Assembly: GCA_031277315.1 (NCBI GenBank) | Contig: JAITMP010000003.1 | Span: forward strand, 1-50,096 | Length of the DNA: 50,096 bases | Origin: Zoogloeaceae bacterium | GTDB taxonomy: Bacteria > Pseudomonadota > Gammaproteobacteria > Burkholderiales > Rhodocyclaceae | Reading direction: 5' to 3' | In this document: positions 31,158 to 38,805 of the stretch, piece after piece | Layout: every line of letters starts with the position of its first letter | Position numbering within the stretch: the stretch's first letter is position 1 | Program-made: the position numbers and the translations under genes | The notes under the pieces: generated by a model | The model's database searches: none | Seen by the model: the letters and a program-made list of their open reading frames with translations, nothing else | What the model was told of the DNA's origin: nothing

Positions 31158-31553
31158 ATGCCGCAGCGTATCAACTGGGAGCCAGGCAACAGCGTCGGCA
31201 ACGCCACGCTCGACGCGCAGCATCAGGCGCTGCTCGCCCGCTGCAATCTTCTCGCCGACTGCCTCGCTATCGGCGGCGCGGCAGGCGAGCGGCGCTTTGA
31301 TGAAGCCTTTGCCGAACTGCTCGCCCTCGCCCGCCAACACTTCAGCACCGAAGAAACCCTGCTGGCGCAAAGCGGCCATGCCGGGCTGGACGTCTACCGC
31401 GACGAATGCGCCGAGTTCGATTATCTGGCGGACGACATCATCACCACCGAAAACTTCGACCGCGACGAACTGCAAACCTTCCTCGCCCTGTGGTGGACCG
31501 GCCACATCCTCGACGCCGCCAAAAACCATCGCGCCTGTCTGGAACAACCGTAG
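31158..31553 (+). CDS. Bacteriohemerythrin
   Basis: 131-residue single-domain hemerythrin, a non-haem di-iron O2-binding protein (NO is a possible ligand). The ligand pattern is readable: DAQHQALLARC (first His), RQHFSTEETLL (HXXXE) and WTGHILDAAKNH (C-terminal His with Asp). The middle SGHAGLDVYRDEC region keeps one His where many members have two, so one ligand should be checked. Last gene of the five-gene redox cluster. It may protect or supply the Fe-S/haem module. Confidence 0.78.
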   Translation: MPQRINWEPGNSVGNATLDAQHQALLARCNLLADCLAIGGAAGERRFDEAFAELLALARQHFSTEETLLAQSGHAGLDVYRDECAEFDYLADDIITTENFDRDELQTFLALWWTGHILDAAKNHRACLEQP

Positions 31554-31562
31554 GGGGCTTGT

Positions 31563-31603
31563 CCCGCCTGCAATATCCGTCTTGTGAAGATTGTGTAGGC
31601 GGG
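31563..31603. terminator. Possible shared terminator hairpin
   Basis: CCCGCCT (31563–31569) and AGGCGGG (31597–31603) form a 7-bp stem around a 27-base loop, between the hemerythrin stop and the convergent Sco1 stop. There is no T-run on either strand, so its role as terminator is only suggested by position. Confidence 0.3.
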
Positions 31604-31607
31604 CGGA

Positions 31608-32249
31608 TCAGGTGTCGCTTTCGAGTTCCCGGATCAGCCGTGTCAGCGCGGCGGGGGGTTGTCCGTGGGGGACTTTGAAGCGGAGATGTCCGGCGCGGTC
31701 GAATATGAAGACGTAGGCCGTGTGGTCGAGCGTGTAGGAATCGCCGCCGGTCGGGATTTTTTGATAGCTGACCTTGTACATGTCCGCGACGCGCCGCGTT
31801 TCTTCCGGTGTGCCGCGCAATCCGATGAATCTGGCGTTGAAGGCGGGGACATATTCGGCGAGCAATTGCTGCGTATCCCGCTCGGGGTCAATCGTCACGA
31901 ACAGCACTTGCACGCGATCGGCATCCGAGCCAAGGTCACGATAGACTTCGGCGAACGCTGCCAGAGTGGTGGGGCATACGTCCGGGCACTGGGTGAATCC
32001 GAAAAACAGGGCGACGATTTTGCCCCTGAAATCAGATAACCGCACTGTTTTTCCGTTGTGATCCGTGAGATGAAAATCGTTTGAGTAGGCTTCGCCGCTG
32101 ACATCAATGGCGTCCGGTTCCGGCGGCGGGGCATCGCGCTCGCATCCGGCAAGCGGGAGCCACAGCGCCATCATTGCCGCAAGCATGATGTGAGCATAAA
32201 TCCGATCTCCCTTCGTCAACGGATGGCCGGAGTTGCGGAAATGCGGCAT
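31608..32249 (-). CDS. Sco1/SenC-family copper protein, lipoprotein
   Basis: Thioredoxin-fold protein that binds copper in the periplasm and delivers it, or reduces cysteines, for copper enzymes. I prefer ATG 32249 (MPHFRNSGHPL, 213 residues), which has GGAAGAAAAG upstream. An in-frame opening to 32378 overlaps palindromes that look regulatory. A hydrophobic stretch ends in the lipobox LPLAGC (Cys36). The copper ligands CPDVC (Cys88, Cys92) and His176 in DHTAYVF are all present. Usually linked to cytochrome oxidase, but here it is divergent from a CuZ-type propeller gene with only 311 bases between starts, which suggests service to that protein. Confidence 0.88.
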   Translation of the reverse strand: MPHFRNSGHPLTKGDRIYAHIMLAAMMALWLPLAGCERDAPPPEPDAIDVSGEAYSNDFHLTDHNGKTVRLSDFRGKIVALFFGFTQCPDVCPTTLAAFAEVYRDLGSDADRVQVLFVTIDPERDTQQLLAEYVPAFNARFIGLRGTPEETRRVADMYKVSYQKIPTGGDSYTLDHTAYVFIFDRAGHLRFKVPHGQPPAALTRLIRELESDT

Positions 32250-32327
32250 TGGGCGCTTTTCTTCCATGACGCCAAATCTAATCCGCCTGGATTGATCGGA
32301 TGCCGTTATTTCAAATCGAAAAGACAA

Positions 32328-32360
32328 TTTCAAAATGAAACGCCGCGATGTTTCATCGCG
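32328..32360. promoter_or_regulatory. Cluster of palindromes, candidate activator (UAS) sites
   Basis: Three symmetric elements overlap here: TTTCA-N3-TGAAA (32328–32340), TGAAAC-N8-GTTTCA (32336–32355) and a perfect CGCGATG-TTT-CATCGCG (32344–32360). They lie about 90–120 bases upstream of the sigma54-type -24/-12 element, the normal distance for enhancer sites of NtrC-type activators. The regulator encoded at 41619–42992 is the obvious candidate to bind them. Confidence 0.5.
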
Positions 32361-32449
32361 TTTGCCGTGTCGCAGCAATAATCGTCAAACAGAGAAGATT
32401 TGGCAGTCATAACAATAACCTTGGCGCGGCACGACGCAGCATCAACGCC

Positions 32450-32465
32450 TGGCCTGCGATTTGCT
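32450..32465 (+). promoter_or_regulatory. Sigma54-type -24/-12 promoter
   Basis: TGGCCTGCGATTTGCT matches the pattern TGGCAC-N5-TTGCW with the essential GG and GC at the right spacing, a perfect TTGCT at -12, and two mismatches at -24. Transcription would start near 32476, about 85 bases before the propeller gene ATG. A sigma54-dependent regulator is encoded 9 kb downstream in the same cluster. Confidence 0.6.
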
Positions 32466-32560
32466 AATGGTCTGGAAGGCATCACTGGCGGCGACATAAC
32501 GGTGATTCTTGAGGGAGGGGATTTTCTACTATCAACCATCTGTTGAGTCGAGGAGGCGTC

Positions 32561-34195
32561 ATGTCAACAAGTAATGAAATTGAAAAAGCGGCCGAGGGCG
32601 CGGGGGAGGCAGCCGCTTCGGAGGATAAAGATCAAACCCCTGAAGGCGCGTCGGCAACGGAAGGCCGCCGGGGTTTTCTGAAGTCGATGGGCGTCGGCGC
32701 GGGGGCCGCGGCTGTCGGCGCGATGGGTACGACCGCGATGGTGGCCGGCGGCGCGCTGGTGGCGTCTTCTGAAGCCAAGGCGGCGACGAAATACATCAAG
32801 TTCGAGCAGGTCTTCAATCAGTTGGGCAAGTACATCATGCTCGTGCCGGGCAAATTCACCGGCACGGTTGCCGCCATTGACTTGTACACAGGGAAGACGC
32901 TCGCCTGGACGGCCTTCTGGAATTACGGCGATACAAGCCCGATCATTCACCACATGGCGGCATTTCCGGCGCCGGATCCCTACAAGGAGTTTGAATTCAT
33001 CGTCAATTCGCAAGGCGGCAAGAATCTGTTCATCTACGGCATTCCCACGACGGTGAAGAATCCCGGCGAAGGCTTCCGCATCTACCGCGTCAAATATGAC
33101 GGCACCAAACTCAACGTGGTTTCCGATGTCGCGGAGAAGACAGGGATGGGCCTCGGCGTGCACGTGACGAGCGCGCCGGATGCAAAGAGCTTCTCCGTCG
33201 GGGATGGGCAAAAGGACATCTTCGCCGTTTTCGACCGCGAAACGGAGGCGGTGAAGTCGGCATGGTATTTCGACTGGATACCCAATAACACCAAGGAGCT
33301 TGCGAAAGCCTGGACGGAGGGCGGCAAGCTGGTGATCAAACGGCTGAAGCCCACCTTGCCGAACGGCATGTATGACTACAAGGGCACCAAGGGAATCAAA
33401 ATCGACTGGGAGCTGGTGCCGGGCGGCGAACTGTTCGCGGAGCAAGGCAAGGTCACAGGCAAGCGGGTCGCCAATACCTGCGGACTGGATGCCTTCGTGT
33501 GGGATCCGCGCGGCAAATGGGCGGCCGCTTCACTGCGTCTCCAGGGCTTGTCGATCGTGTTCGATGTCGAGAACTGGGTGCCGGTGGCCGCGCTTCCGGG
33601 CGCCAAGGGCGTGCCCGATCAGGTGCCGCTGAAAAAGATCAACGATGACACTTGGGAAGTGGTCATGGATCAGGTCGTCACGCCGGCGCACCAGGCCGGA
33701 TTTTCGCCTGACGGCAAGCATTTCCTGTTCATGAATGGCGTGCGCCAGAACAACATCATGGTCTGGGATACGAACAACCATGCCGATCCAAGCACATGGA
33801 AGAAGAAGGCTGTCGTCGAGCACCCCGACTGGCGCGGCGCGTATCCCAACACCTTCCACATGGTGTTCACGCCCGATGCCAAGAAAATCTACGTCACGCT
33901 CTGGTGGCCTTCGCCGACGCCCAACGGCGTTGCGGTGATCGACGCCGTGAACTGGAAAGTGCTCAAGCAAATCGACCTAGGGCCGGATATGCACACCATC
34001 GCCGTGACCTACGACGGCAAGTTTGTCGTGGGGGTGATGAGCGGCTATCAGAAAACGGTGACCTCGATCCCCGTGATCTCGACCGAAGACGACGAGCTTC
34101 TGGGATTCTTCCCGAGCACGGGCGGCCACCATGACAACGTGATCGTGCCGAGAACCGTGCAGGATCTCCGGGTCAGCCGTTCCACGACCACCTAG
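32561..34195 (+). CDS. Tat-exported NosZ-like CuZ beta-propeller lacking the CuA domain
   Basis: 544 residues. The start is ATG 32561, directly behind AGGAGG; a TTG at 32543 would put that site inside the gene. Tat motif RRGFLK is at 36–41, with cleavage expected near residue 75. The rest resembles the N-terminal seven-bladed propeller of nitrous oxide reductase. Compared by eye with Paracoccus NosZ, histidines fall in matching contexts for all seven CuZ ligands: His130-His131 (NosZ 129/130), His201 (178), His377 (326, PHGC to PAHQ), His433 (382), His478 (433) and His524 followed by Asp (494). The 377–433 spacing, 56 residues, equals that in NosZ. The protein ends 20 residues after His524 and has one cysteine, so there is no CuA cupredoxin domain. 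N2O reduction is possible but unproven. Other copper-propeller activities remain open. Confidence 0.75.
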   Translation: MSTSNEIEKAAEGAGEAAASEDKDQTPEGASATEGRRGFLKSMGVGAGAAAVGAMGTTAMVAGGALVASSEAKAATKYIKFEQVFNQLGKYIMLVPGKFTGTVAAIDLYTGKTLAWTAFWNYGDTSPIIHHMAAFPAPDPYKEFEFIVNSQGGKNLFIYGIPTTVKNPGEGFRIYRVKYDGTKLNVVSDVAEKTGMGLGVHVTSAPDAKSFSVGDGQKDIFAVFDRETEAVKSAWYFDWIPNNTKELAKAWTEGGKLVIKRLKPTLPNGMYDYKGTKGIKIDWELVPGGELFAEQGKVTGKRVANTCGLDAFVWDPRGKWAAASLRLQGLSIVFDVENWVPVAALPGAKGVPDQVPLKKINDDTWEVVMDQVVTPAHQAGFSPDGKHFLFMNGVRQNNIMVWDTNNHADPSTWKKKAVVEHPDWRGAYPNTFHMVFTPDAKKIYVTLWWPSPTPNGVAVIDAVNWKVLKQIDLGPDMHTIAVTYDGKFVVGVMSGYQKTVTSIPVISTEDDELLGFFPSTGGHHDNVIVPRTVQDLRVSRSTTT

Positions 34196-34219
34196 GAGAG
34201 AGATCGGTATCTTGCCTCG

Positions 34220-34253
34220 CCGGGCCGCATGCTAGTATGCGGTCCGGTTTTTT
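34220..34253 (+). terminator. Strong Rho-independent terminator after the propeller gene
   Basis: An 11-bp stem with one G·U pair (CCGGGCCGCAT with ATGCGGTCCGG) and a 6-base loop is followed by six T residues. It lies 24 bases beyond the propeller stop, so the propeller is probably transcribed as a single gene and the downstream ABC genes are separately expressed or fed by read-through. Confidence 0.9.
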
Positions 34254-34307
34254 CATCAACACACGGCAGATCGCGGCGGTCTGACCGTCGGCTTACAGAG
34301 TTCCGCC

Positions 34308-35507
34308 ATGCTCGGTTTGGCCCTGAGAAATTTGCAGCGCAAGCCCTTCCGCACTTACGCTTTGGCGATTGCGGTGGCGATTGCGATTGGCGCGGTTTTC
34401 GCCACGGCAACGATTTTGTGGGGAGTCGAGCGCAGTCTGGCGCAAGGCTTCTCGAAATTCGGCGCGGACGCGCTGGTCGTTCCCAAAGGCGCTTTGGTTA
34501 ACATCAAGACGGCGCTGCTGACGGGCGAGCCTTCAACTTTTTACATGAAAGGCAGCTACGGGGAACAGATTCGCAATCTGGCCGGCGTGTCGAAGGTGAC
34601 GCCGCAATTGTTCCTGACCACGGCATCCGGTTCTCACTGCATCGTCGGCAATGCCTTTCTCGTCGGCTTCGATCCGCGCACCGATTTCACTGTCATGCCC
34701 TGGCTCTACCAGAAACAAGAGCGGGAATTCGCGCGCGGCGACGTCGTCGTCGGCGCCAATAATAATTATCAGGTCGGCGATGTCGTCTATTTCTATGGAG
34801 AAACCTTTACCGTTTTCGGCAAGCTCGACCGGACGGGAATCGGCCTCTACGACAACGCGATTTTCCTGCACATCGACCAGGCTTACGACCTGATCGACAG
34901 TTCCAAAAAATATGCCGACGTGCCGGACATGGGTTTCGCGCGCGGGGATGTGTCGGCGCTGCTGGTGCAGATCGGCAGCACGGCCAAGGCGAACCTGATC
35001 CGGTTCGCGATCGCCAAGAACCCCGAGGTGCGCGTGGTGACCGCCGGAAATATCGTGACATCGGTGCGCCAGAATCTGACGGCCCTTTTCACGGGCACGG
35101 TCGCCTTGATCGTTGTCCTCATCATCGGCAACGTCTTGATGATCAGCGCCATATTTTCGACCATTGTGAATGAACGCAAGAAGGAACTCGGACTGCTGCG
35201 CGCAATCGGCGCGCGGCGGTTTTCCGTATTCAGTCTGGTTCTGTCGGAGTCGATCATGTTGACGACGTTCGGCGGGCTTATCGGACTCGGTCTGGGCGTG
35301 ATTTTGCTGAGGATATTCGCCCGCTCAATCGGCTTTCACCTTGAAACGCTCAACATCCCCTTCCTGTGGCCCCCTTTGTACCAGGTCGCGCTGCTCGCCG
35401 TCGCCGCAGTGATTTTCGCCTTGCTGGTGGGCGCGCTGGGCGCCCTCTACCCTGCGGTCGCCGGAAGCCGCATCGAGCCTTACGACGCGATACGCGCCGG
35501 AGAATGA
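34308..35507 (+). CDS. FtsX/MacB-type ABC permease, first pair
   Basis: 399-residue inner-membrane protein. One N-terminal span (about 15–38) is followed by a large extracytoplasmic domain (40–250) and three C-terminal spans with the family loop VNERKKELGLLRAIGARR (around 285). The C-terminus GALYPAVAGSRIEPYDAIRAGE is typical. MacB-type transporters work by mechanotransmission on periplasmic substrates instead of moving solutes through a channel. An ATPase gene follows after 4 bases. Cys109 within SGSHCIVGN is in the extracytoplasmic domain next to a histidine, of interest in a copper-linked cluster. Confidence 0.88.
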   Translation: MLGLALRNLQRKPFRTYALAIAVAIAIGAVFATATILWGVERSLAQGFSKFGADALVVPKGALVNIKTALLTGEPSTFYMKGSYGEQIRNLAGVSKVTPQLFLTTASGSHCIVGNAFLVGFDPRTDFTVMPWLYQKQEREFARGDVVVGANNNYQVGDVVYFYGETFTVFGKLDRTGIGLYDNAIFLHIDQAYDLIDSSKKYADVPDMGFARGDVSALLVQIGSTAKANLIRFAIAKNPEVRVVTAGNIVTSVRQNLTALFTGTVALIVVLIIGNVLMISAIFSTIVNERKKELGLLRAIGARRFSVFSLVLSESIMLTTFGGLIGLGLGVILLRIFARSIGFHLETLNIPFLWPPLYQVALLAVAAVIFALLVGALGALYPAVAGSRIEPYDAIRAGE

Positions 35508-35511
35508 AGCC

Positions 35512-36186
35512 ATGGCCATGAAAGTCGAACTGCGTGAACTGAATCGCGCCTACCGGATCGGCGACCAGGTTATCGAGGCGGTGCGTGATGTCAGCCTCTC
35601 GATTGACGCCGGCGAATTCGCCGCGATCATCGGCCATTCGGGCAGCGGCAAATCCACCCTGCTGTCCATGATCGGCGGCCTGGCGCGCCCGACATCGGGA
35701 ACGGTGTTGATCGAGGATGTTGATATCTGGGCGCGCGATGACGCTTTCAGATCGGATTTCCGAAACGCCCGCATCGGTTTTGTGTTTCAGTTCGCGAGCC
35801 TTATTCCGACGCTGAACGCGGTCGAGAATGTCGCCTTGCCGCGCAACTTCGGCAAGGGAGGAAACCGCGCCCAGGACGAGGAGGAAGCCATCATGCTTCT
35901 GGAACGGGTTGGCCTGGGCGAGCGCTTGTTTTCCTATCCGAGCGAATTGTCGGGCGGCCAGCAACGGCGCGTCGCCATCGCGCGGGCGCTCATCAACAGC
36001 CCCGCATTGCTGCTTGCCGACGAACCCACCGGCGATCTCGACGAAGAGACGGAGGCGGAGGTGATGGAACTGCTTTTGTCGTCCTGCCGCAAGACCCATG
36101 CCGCGTTCCTGATGGTGACGCACAATCGCGCCATCGCGGAGGGCGCGGATCACGTCTTTCGTCTGAAAGGGGGCGCATTGCAATGA
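35512..36186 (+). CDS. ABC transporter ATPase, LolD/MacB type, first pair
   Basis: 224-residue nucleotide-binding protein. Walker A is GHSGSGKST (around 41), the signature is LSGGQQRR (around 142), Walker B is LLLADEPTGDLD (around 161) and the H-loop is MVTHN. ATG codons at 35512 and 35518 are both possible starts. The stop overlaps the next permease start by 4 bases. Expected to energise the permease encoded immediately upstream. Confidence 0.92.
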   Translation: MAMKVELRELNRAYRIGDQVIEAVRDVSLSIDAGEFAAIIGHSGSGKSTLLSMIGGLARPTSGTVLIEDVDIWARDDAFRSDFRNARIGFVFQFASLIPTLNAVENVALPRNFGKGGNRAQDEEEAIMLLERVGLGERLFSYPSELSGGQQRRVAIARALINSPALLLADEPTGDLDEETEAEVMELLLSSCRKTHAAFLMVTHNRAIAEGADHVFRLKGGALQ

Positions 36187-37397
36187 AGCTCTATCAGATC
36201 GCCCTGCGTGAAATCGGGCGGCGCAAGATGCGCACACTCTACACCGCCAGCAGCGTGGCCATCTCCGTCGCGCTGCTCATTGCGGCCCTGATGGTGGGCA
36301 TGGCAGGGCAGAAGGATCTGCTGCTGACGATTGCCCGTTACGGTCACAGCCTGACGATATTTCCGGCGACGTCGAATGAAACGAGTCTGCAAAACTTCGG
36401 CATCGGCACGGGTCACTACATTCCCGAAGACTCGATTCCAACCATTCAGGAAGTGTACGAAAAAGCCATCCGCATCGGCTGGGAAAAGAAGGGCGGCTTC
36501 GTGCTCGACGCCGGCGCGCCCGGCGGGGTCGACATGCTGCAACCGGCGGTGTTTACGCCGCGCCTCTATGAAGAAACCACGGTACAGGGCAAGAAAGTGG
36601 TGATTGCCGGCATACGGCCAAGCGAGGAGTACACCGCCAGATTCTGGTGGGAAGTGGATGAGGGAAGCCTGCTGCAGAAAAACGACGAGTGCATGGTCGG
36701 CAAGGTTTTTTCAAAGGTGACGGGCGTCAAGGCGGGCGACGTGCTGACCATCAACGAAAAACCGTTCAGGGTTTCCGGCGTGCTGCGCGAAACGGATTCG
36801 CCGGACGATTACATGATCTTCGCGCATCTTGGCAAAGTACAGGAAGCCTTCGGCAAGCCCAACCGGGTATCGTTGATCAATGTCCGCGCCATGTGCAACT
36901 ACTGCCCCGTCGGCGAGGCGGAACTTGCGTTGAATACGACTGTTGTCGGTATCAGGGCGACTTCCCAGCGGGAGATCGCGGAAGCGCAGCATCGCATTTT
37001 CAAGAACGTCACCAGCGTGATCGTCGGTCTGGTTCTCTTGTCGATGATCATCGCCTGTATGGCGGTGTTCAACATGGTGATGGGAAACATTCACAACCGT
37101 CTGCGCGAAGCCGGCTTGCTGAAAGTGGCCGGCGCTTCGCGGGGCCAATTGATGCGGCTGTTCATCTATGAATCGCTCATAATCGGGCTGGTGGGCGGTC
37201 TGATCGGCTATGGCCTGGGCCACGCGCTGGCGGTCACGGTCGGCCCGATGCTGCTGAGCGGCGCGGTGATCGAGCCGCAATGGGAATATCTGCCCATCGC
37301 GGTGGGTGCCGCGATGATCGCAAGCATGCTCGCCACGATTTATCCGGCTTACTACATATCCAGGATCCGCGCCTCGGAAGCCTTCCGGGCGCTCTAA
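36183..37397 (+). CDS. FtsX/MacB-type ABC permease, second pair, with a periplasmic CXXC
   Basis: 404-residue permease of the same layout: one N-terminal span (about 20–42), an extracytoplasmic domain and three C-terminal spans with NIHNRLREAGLLKVAGASRGQ. The extracytoplasmic domain contains RAMCNYCPVGE, placing a CXXC pair at Cys238/Cys241 just before the second span. This could bind a metal or exchange disulfides. Overlaps the upstream ATPase gene by 4 bases and is followed after 4 bases by the second ATPase. It is not a close duplicate of the first permease. Confidence 0.87.
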   Translation: MKLYQIALREIGRRKMRTLYTASSVAISVALLIAALMVGMAGQKDLLLTIARYGHSLTIFPATSNETSLQNFGIGTGHYIPEDSIPTIQEVYEKAIRIGWEKKGGFVLDAGAPGGVDMLQPAVFTPRLYEETTVQGKKVVIAGIRPSEEYTARFWWEVDEGSLLQKNDECMVGKVFSKVTGVKAGDVLTINEKPFRVSGVLRETDSPDDYMIFAHLGKVQEAFGKPNRVSLINVRAMCNYCPVGEAELALNTTVVGIRATSQREIAEAQHRIFKNVTSVIVGLVLLSMIIACMAVFNMVMGNIHNRLREAGLLKVAGASRGQLMRLFIYESLIIGLVGGLIGYGLGHALAVTVGPMLLSGAVIEPQWEYLPIAVGAAMIASMLATIYPAYYISRIRASEAFRAL

Positions 37398-37401
37398 TCA
37401 C

Positions 37402-38100
37402 ATGACCGAGATCGTGCGTTTGGAAGGGTTGAGCAAGACCTACGGGATGGGCGGCGCGAACGTGACGGCCCTTGCCGATATCAATCTGGTCATCACGGGC
37501 GGTGAATTCGTCGCCTTGATCGGGCCGAGCGGATCGGGCAAGTCCACGCTGCTGAACATGATCGGCGGCATCGACAAACCGAGCGGCGGCGCGGTGTACA
37601 TCGACGGCCAGCGCATCGACACGCTGAATGAACAGCATCTGCTCAAATTGCGCCGGGAAAAAATAGCCTATGTATTTCAGGAGGCGCGCTTGCTGCCCTC
37701 ATTGACGGCGCTTGAAAACGTGACGTTGTCGTCGGCCTTTAACCGCAAGCTCAACAAGAATTGCAACGAGCGCGCCATGGAACTGCTGGGCAAGGTGGGG
37801 TTGGCCGGTCGCGCCAAACACATGCCGCACCAGCTTTCCGGCGGCGAAGCGCAGCGCGTCTGCATCGCGCGCGCATTGTTCAATCAGCCGCGATTGATTC
37901 TTGCGGACGAGCCGACGGGCAACCTGGATCATCGCACCCGCATCGGGATCGTCGAGTTGTTTGAGGAACTGCACGGGGAGGGTAATGCCGTCATCATGGT
38001 GACGCATGATCCGGAGCTTGCCATGCGGGCTGGCCGCACCATTTCGCTGCACGACGGCACGCTTCAGACTGACGAAGTGCGCGCCGCGCAAGTTGGGTGA
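37402..38100 (+). CDS. ABC transporter ATPase, LolD/MacB type, second pair
   Basis: 232-residue ATPase with Walker A GPSGSGKST (around 43), signature LSGGEAQRV (around 146), Walker B LILADEPTGNLD and H-loop MVTHD. It pairs with the second permease. Its TGA stop shares one base with the ATG of the next gene, so the operon continues by coupled translation. Confidence 0.92.
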   Translation: MTEIVRLEGLSKTYGMGGANVTALADINLVITGGEFVALIGPSGSGKSTLLNMIGGIDKPSGGAVYIDGQRIDTLNEQHLLKLRREKIAYVFQEARLLPSLTALENVTLSSAFNRKLNKNCNERAMELLGKVGLAGRAKHMPHQLSGGEAQRVCIARALFNQPRLILADEPTGNLDHRTRIGIVELFEELHGEGNAVIMVTHDPELAMRAGRTISLHDGTLQTDEVRAAQVG

Positions 38101-38786
38101 TGATGTCGGGGGCAACGCCGCGCTTGAAGCGCTTGTCGCGGCCGGGCGGCCTCAAAGCCTGGAAGGCGGTGTTTTGGACAGGCGCCATGCTTGCCGTGCT
38201 GCTTGCCGCCGCCGATTGGGGCGTCGGAAGATGGCAGCAAGGGCTGGTGCAGGCGAGAAAGGATTACCGCGCCAGCCTGGATCGGCTGGCATTCCATGCC
38301 GTGCGAACCGGTATCGAGGAGATTCGGCATCAGGAAGACGGGCGCTACCGCATTCGCTTGATTGTCCAGAATGCGTTTGACGAGCCGATTTTCGTCATGA
38401 TGCCGGCTGTCGATGCCTTCATCCAGATTGGCCCGCAATGGGTCGGCGTGCAGATAGCCGAGGCACCGGAGGCGGCAATGGAAGGGAGCGTCGTTCGTCT
38501 GGTGGGCGAGAGGGCCACGGATCGGTATTTGACTGTCGAGCCAACCGACTATACGGAATCCATACCCGGCTATATTCATCTCAAGCTGAATCTTGAAATG
38601 ATTGTCTCGCCGGAACAGAATCCGCAGGAAGAAGTGGGAGAGCGCAAGGAAGACCTGATCTTGTATCTGAAGGATTATCGCTGGGCGTCAGACAAGACGC
38701 GGCATGGCAACCCCGCCTTTGACGAAAAGCCGGACTTCATTCCATTGCGCGCCTGGACGCTTGTGCCGCGCTCGCCGAAATCGTGA
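38100..38786 (+). CDS. Single-span membrane protein of unknown family, paralogue 1
   Basis: About 228 residues. ATG 38100 or 38103 starts it, within the upstream stop. After a basic N-terminus there is one hydrophobic span (about 24–42), then a probable periplasmic domain rich in beta-strands. Motifs shared with the next gene product are FVMMPAVDAFIQIGPQW, EGSVVRL and ESIPGYIHLKLNLEMIVS. No cysteines occur in the domain. I do not recognise the family. Its place between an ABC pair and a sensor system suggests a periplasmic adaptor or chaperone for the same substrate. Confidence 0.65.
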   Translation: MMSGATPRLKRLSRPGGLKAWKAVFWTGAMLAVLLAAADWGVGRWQQGLVQARKDYRASLDRLAFHAVRTGIEEIRHQEDGRYRIRLIVQNAFDEPIFVMMPAVDAFIQIGPQWVGVQIAEAPEAAMEGSVVRLVGERATDRYLTVEPTDYTESIPGYIHLKLNLEMIVSPEQNPQEEVGERKEDLILYLKDYRWASDKTRHGNPAFDEKPDFIPLRAWTLVPRSPKS

Positions 38787-38805
38787 GGGCGAGTTGAATT
38801 CCGGC

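Noticed and set aside
32250-32378. Upstream extension of the Sco1 frame
   Set aside because: It overlaps palindromes typical of regulatory DNA, has no ribosome site and would bury the lipoprotein signal about 65 residues into the chain.
32543-32560. TTG start that would lengthen the propeller protein by six residues
   Set aside because: The AGGAGG ribosome site for the ATG at 32561 would be inside the coding sequence.
32561-34195. Reading the propeller as selenium-binding protein/methanethiol oxidase, or as a generic lactonase
   Set aside because: The ordered PAHQ, TFHM, DMHT and HHDN contexts and the paired HH fit NosZ better. A profile search could still overturn this.
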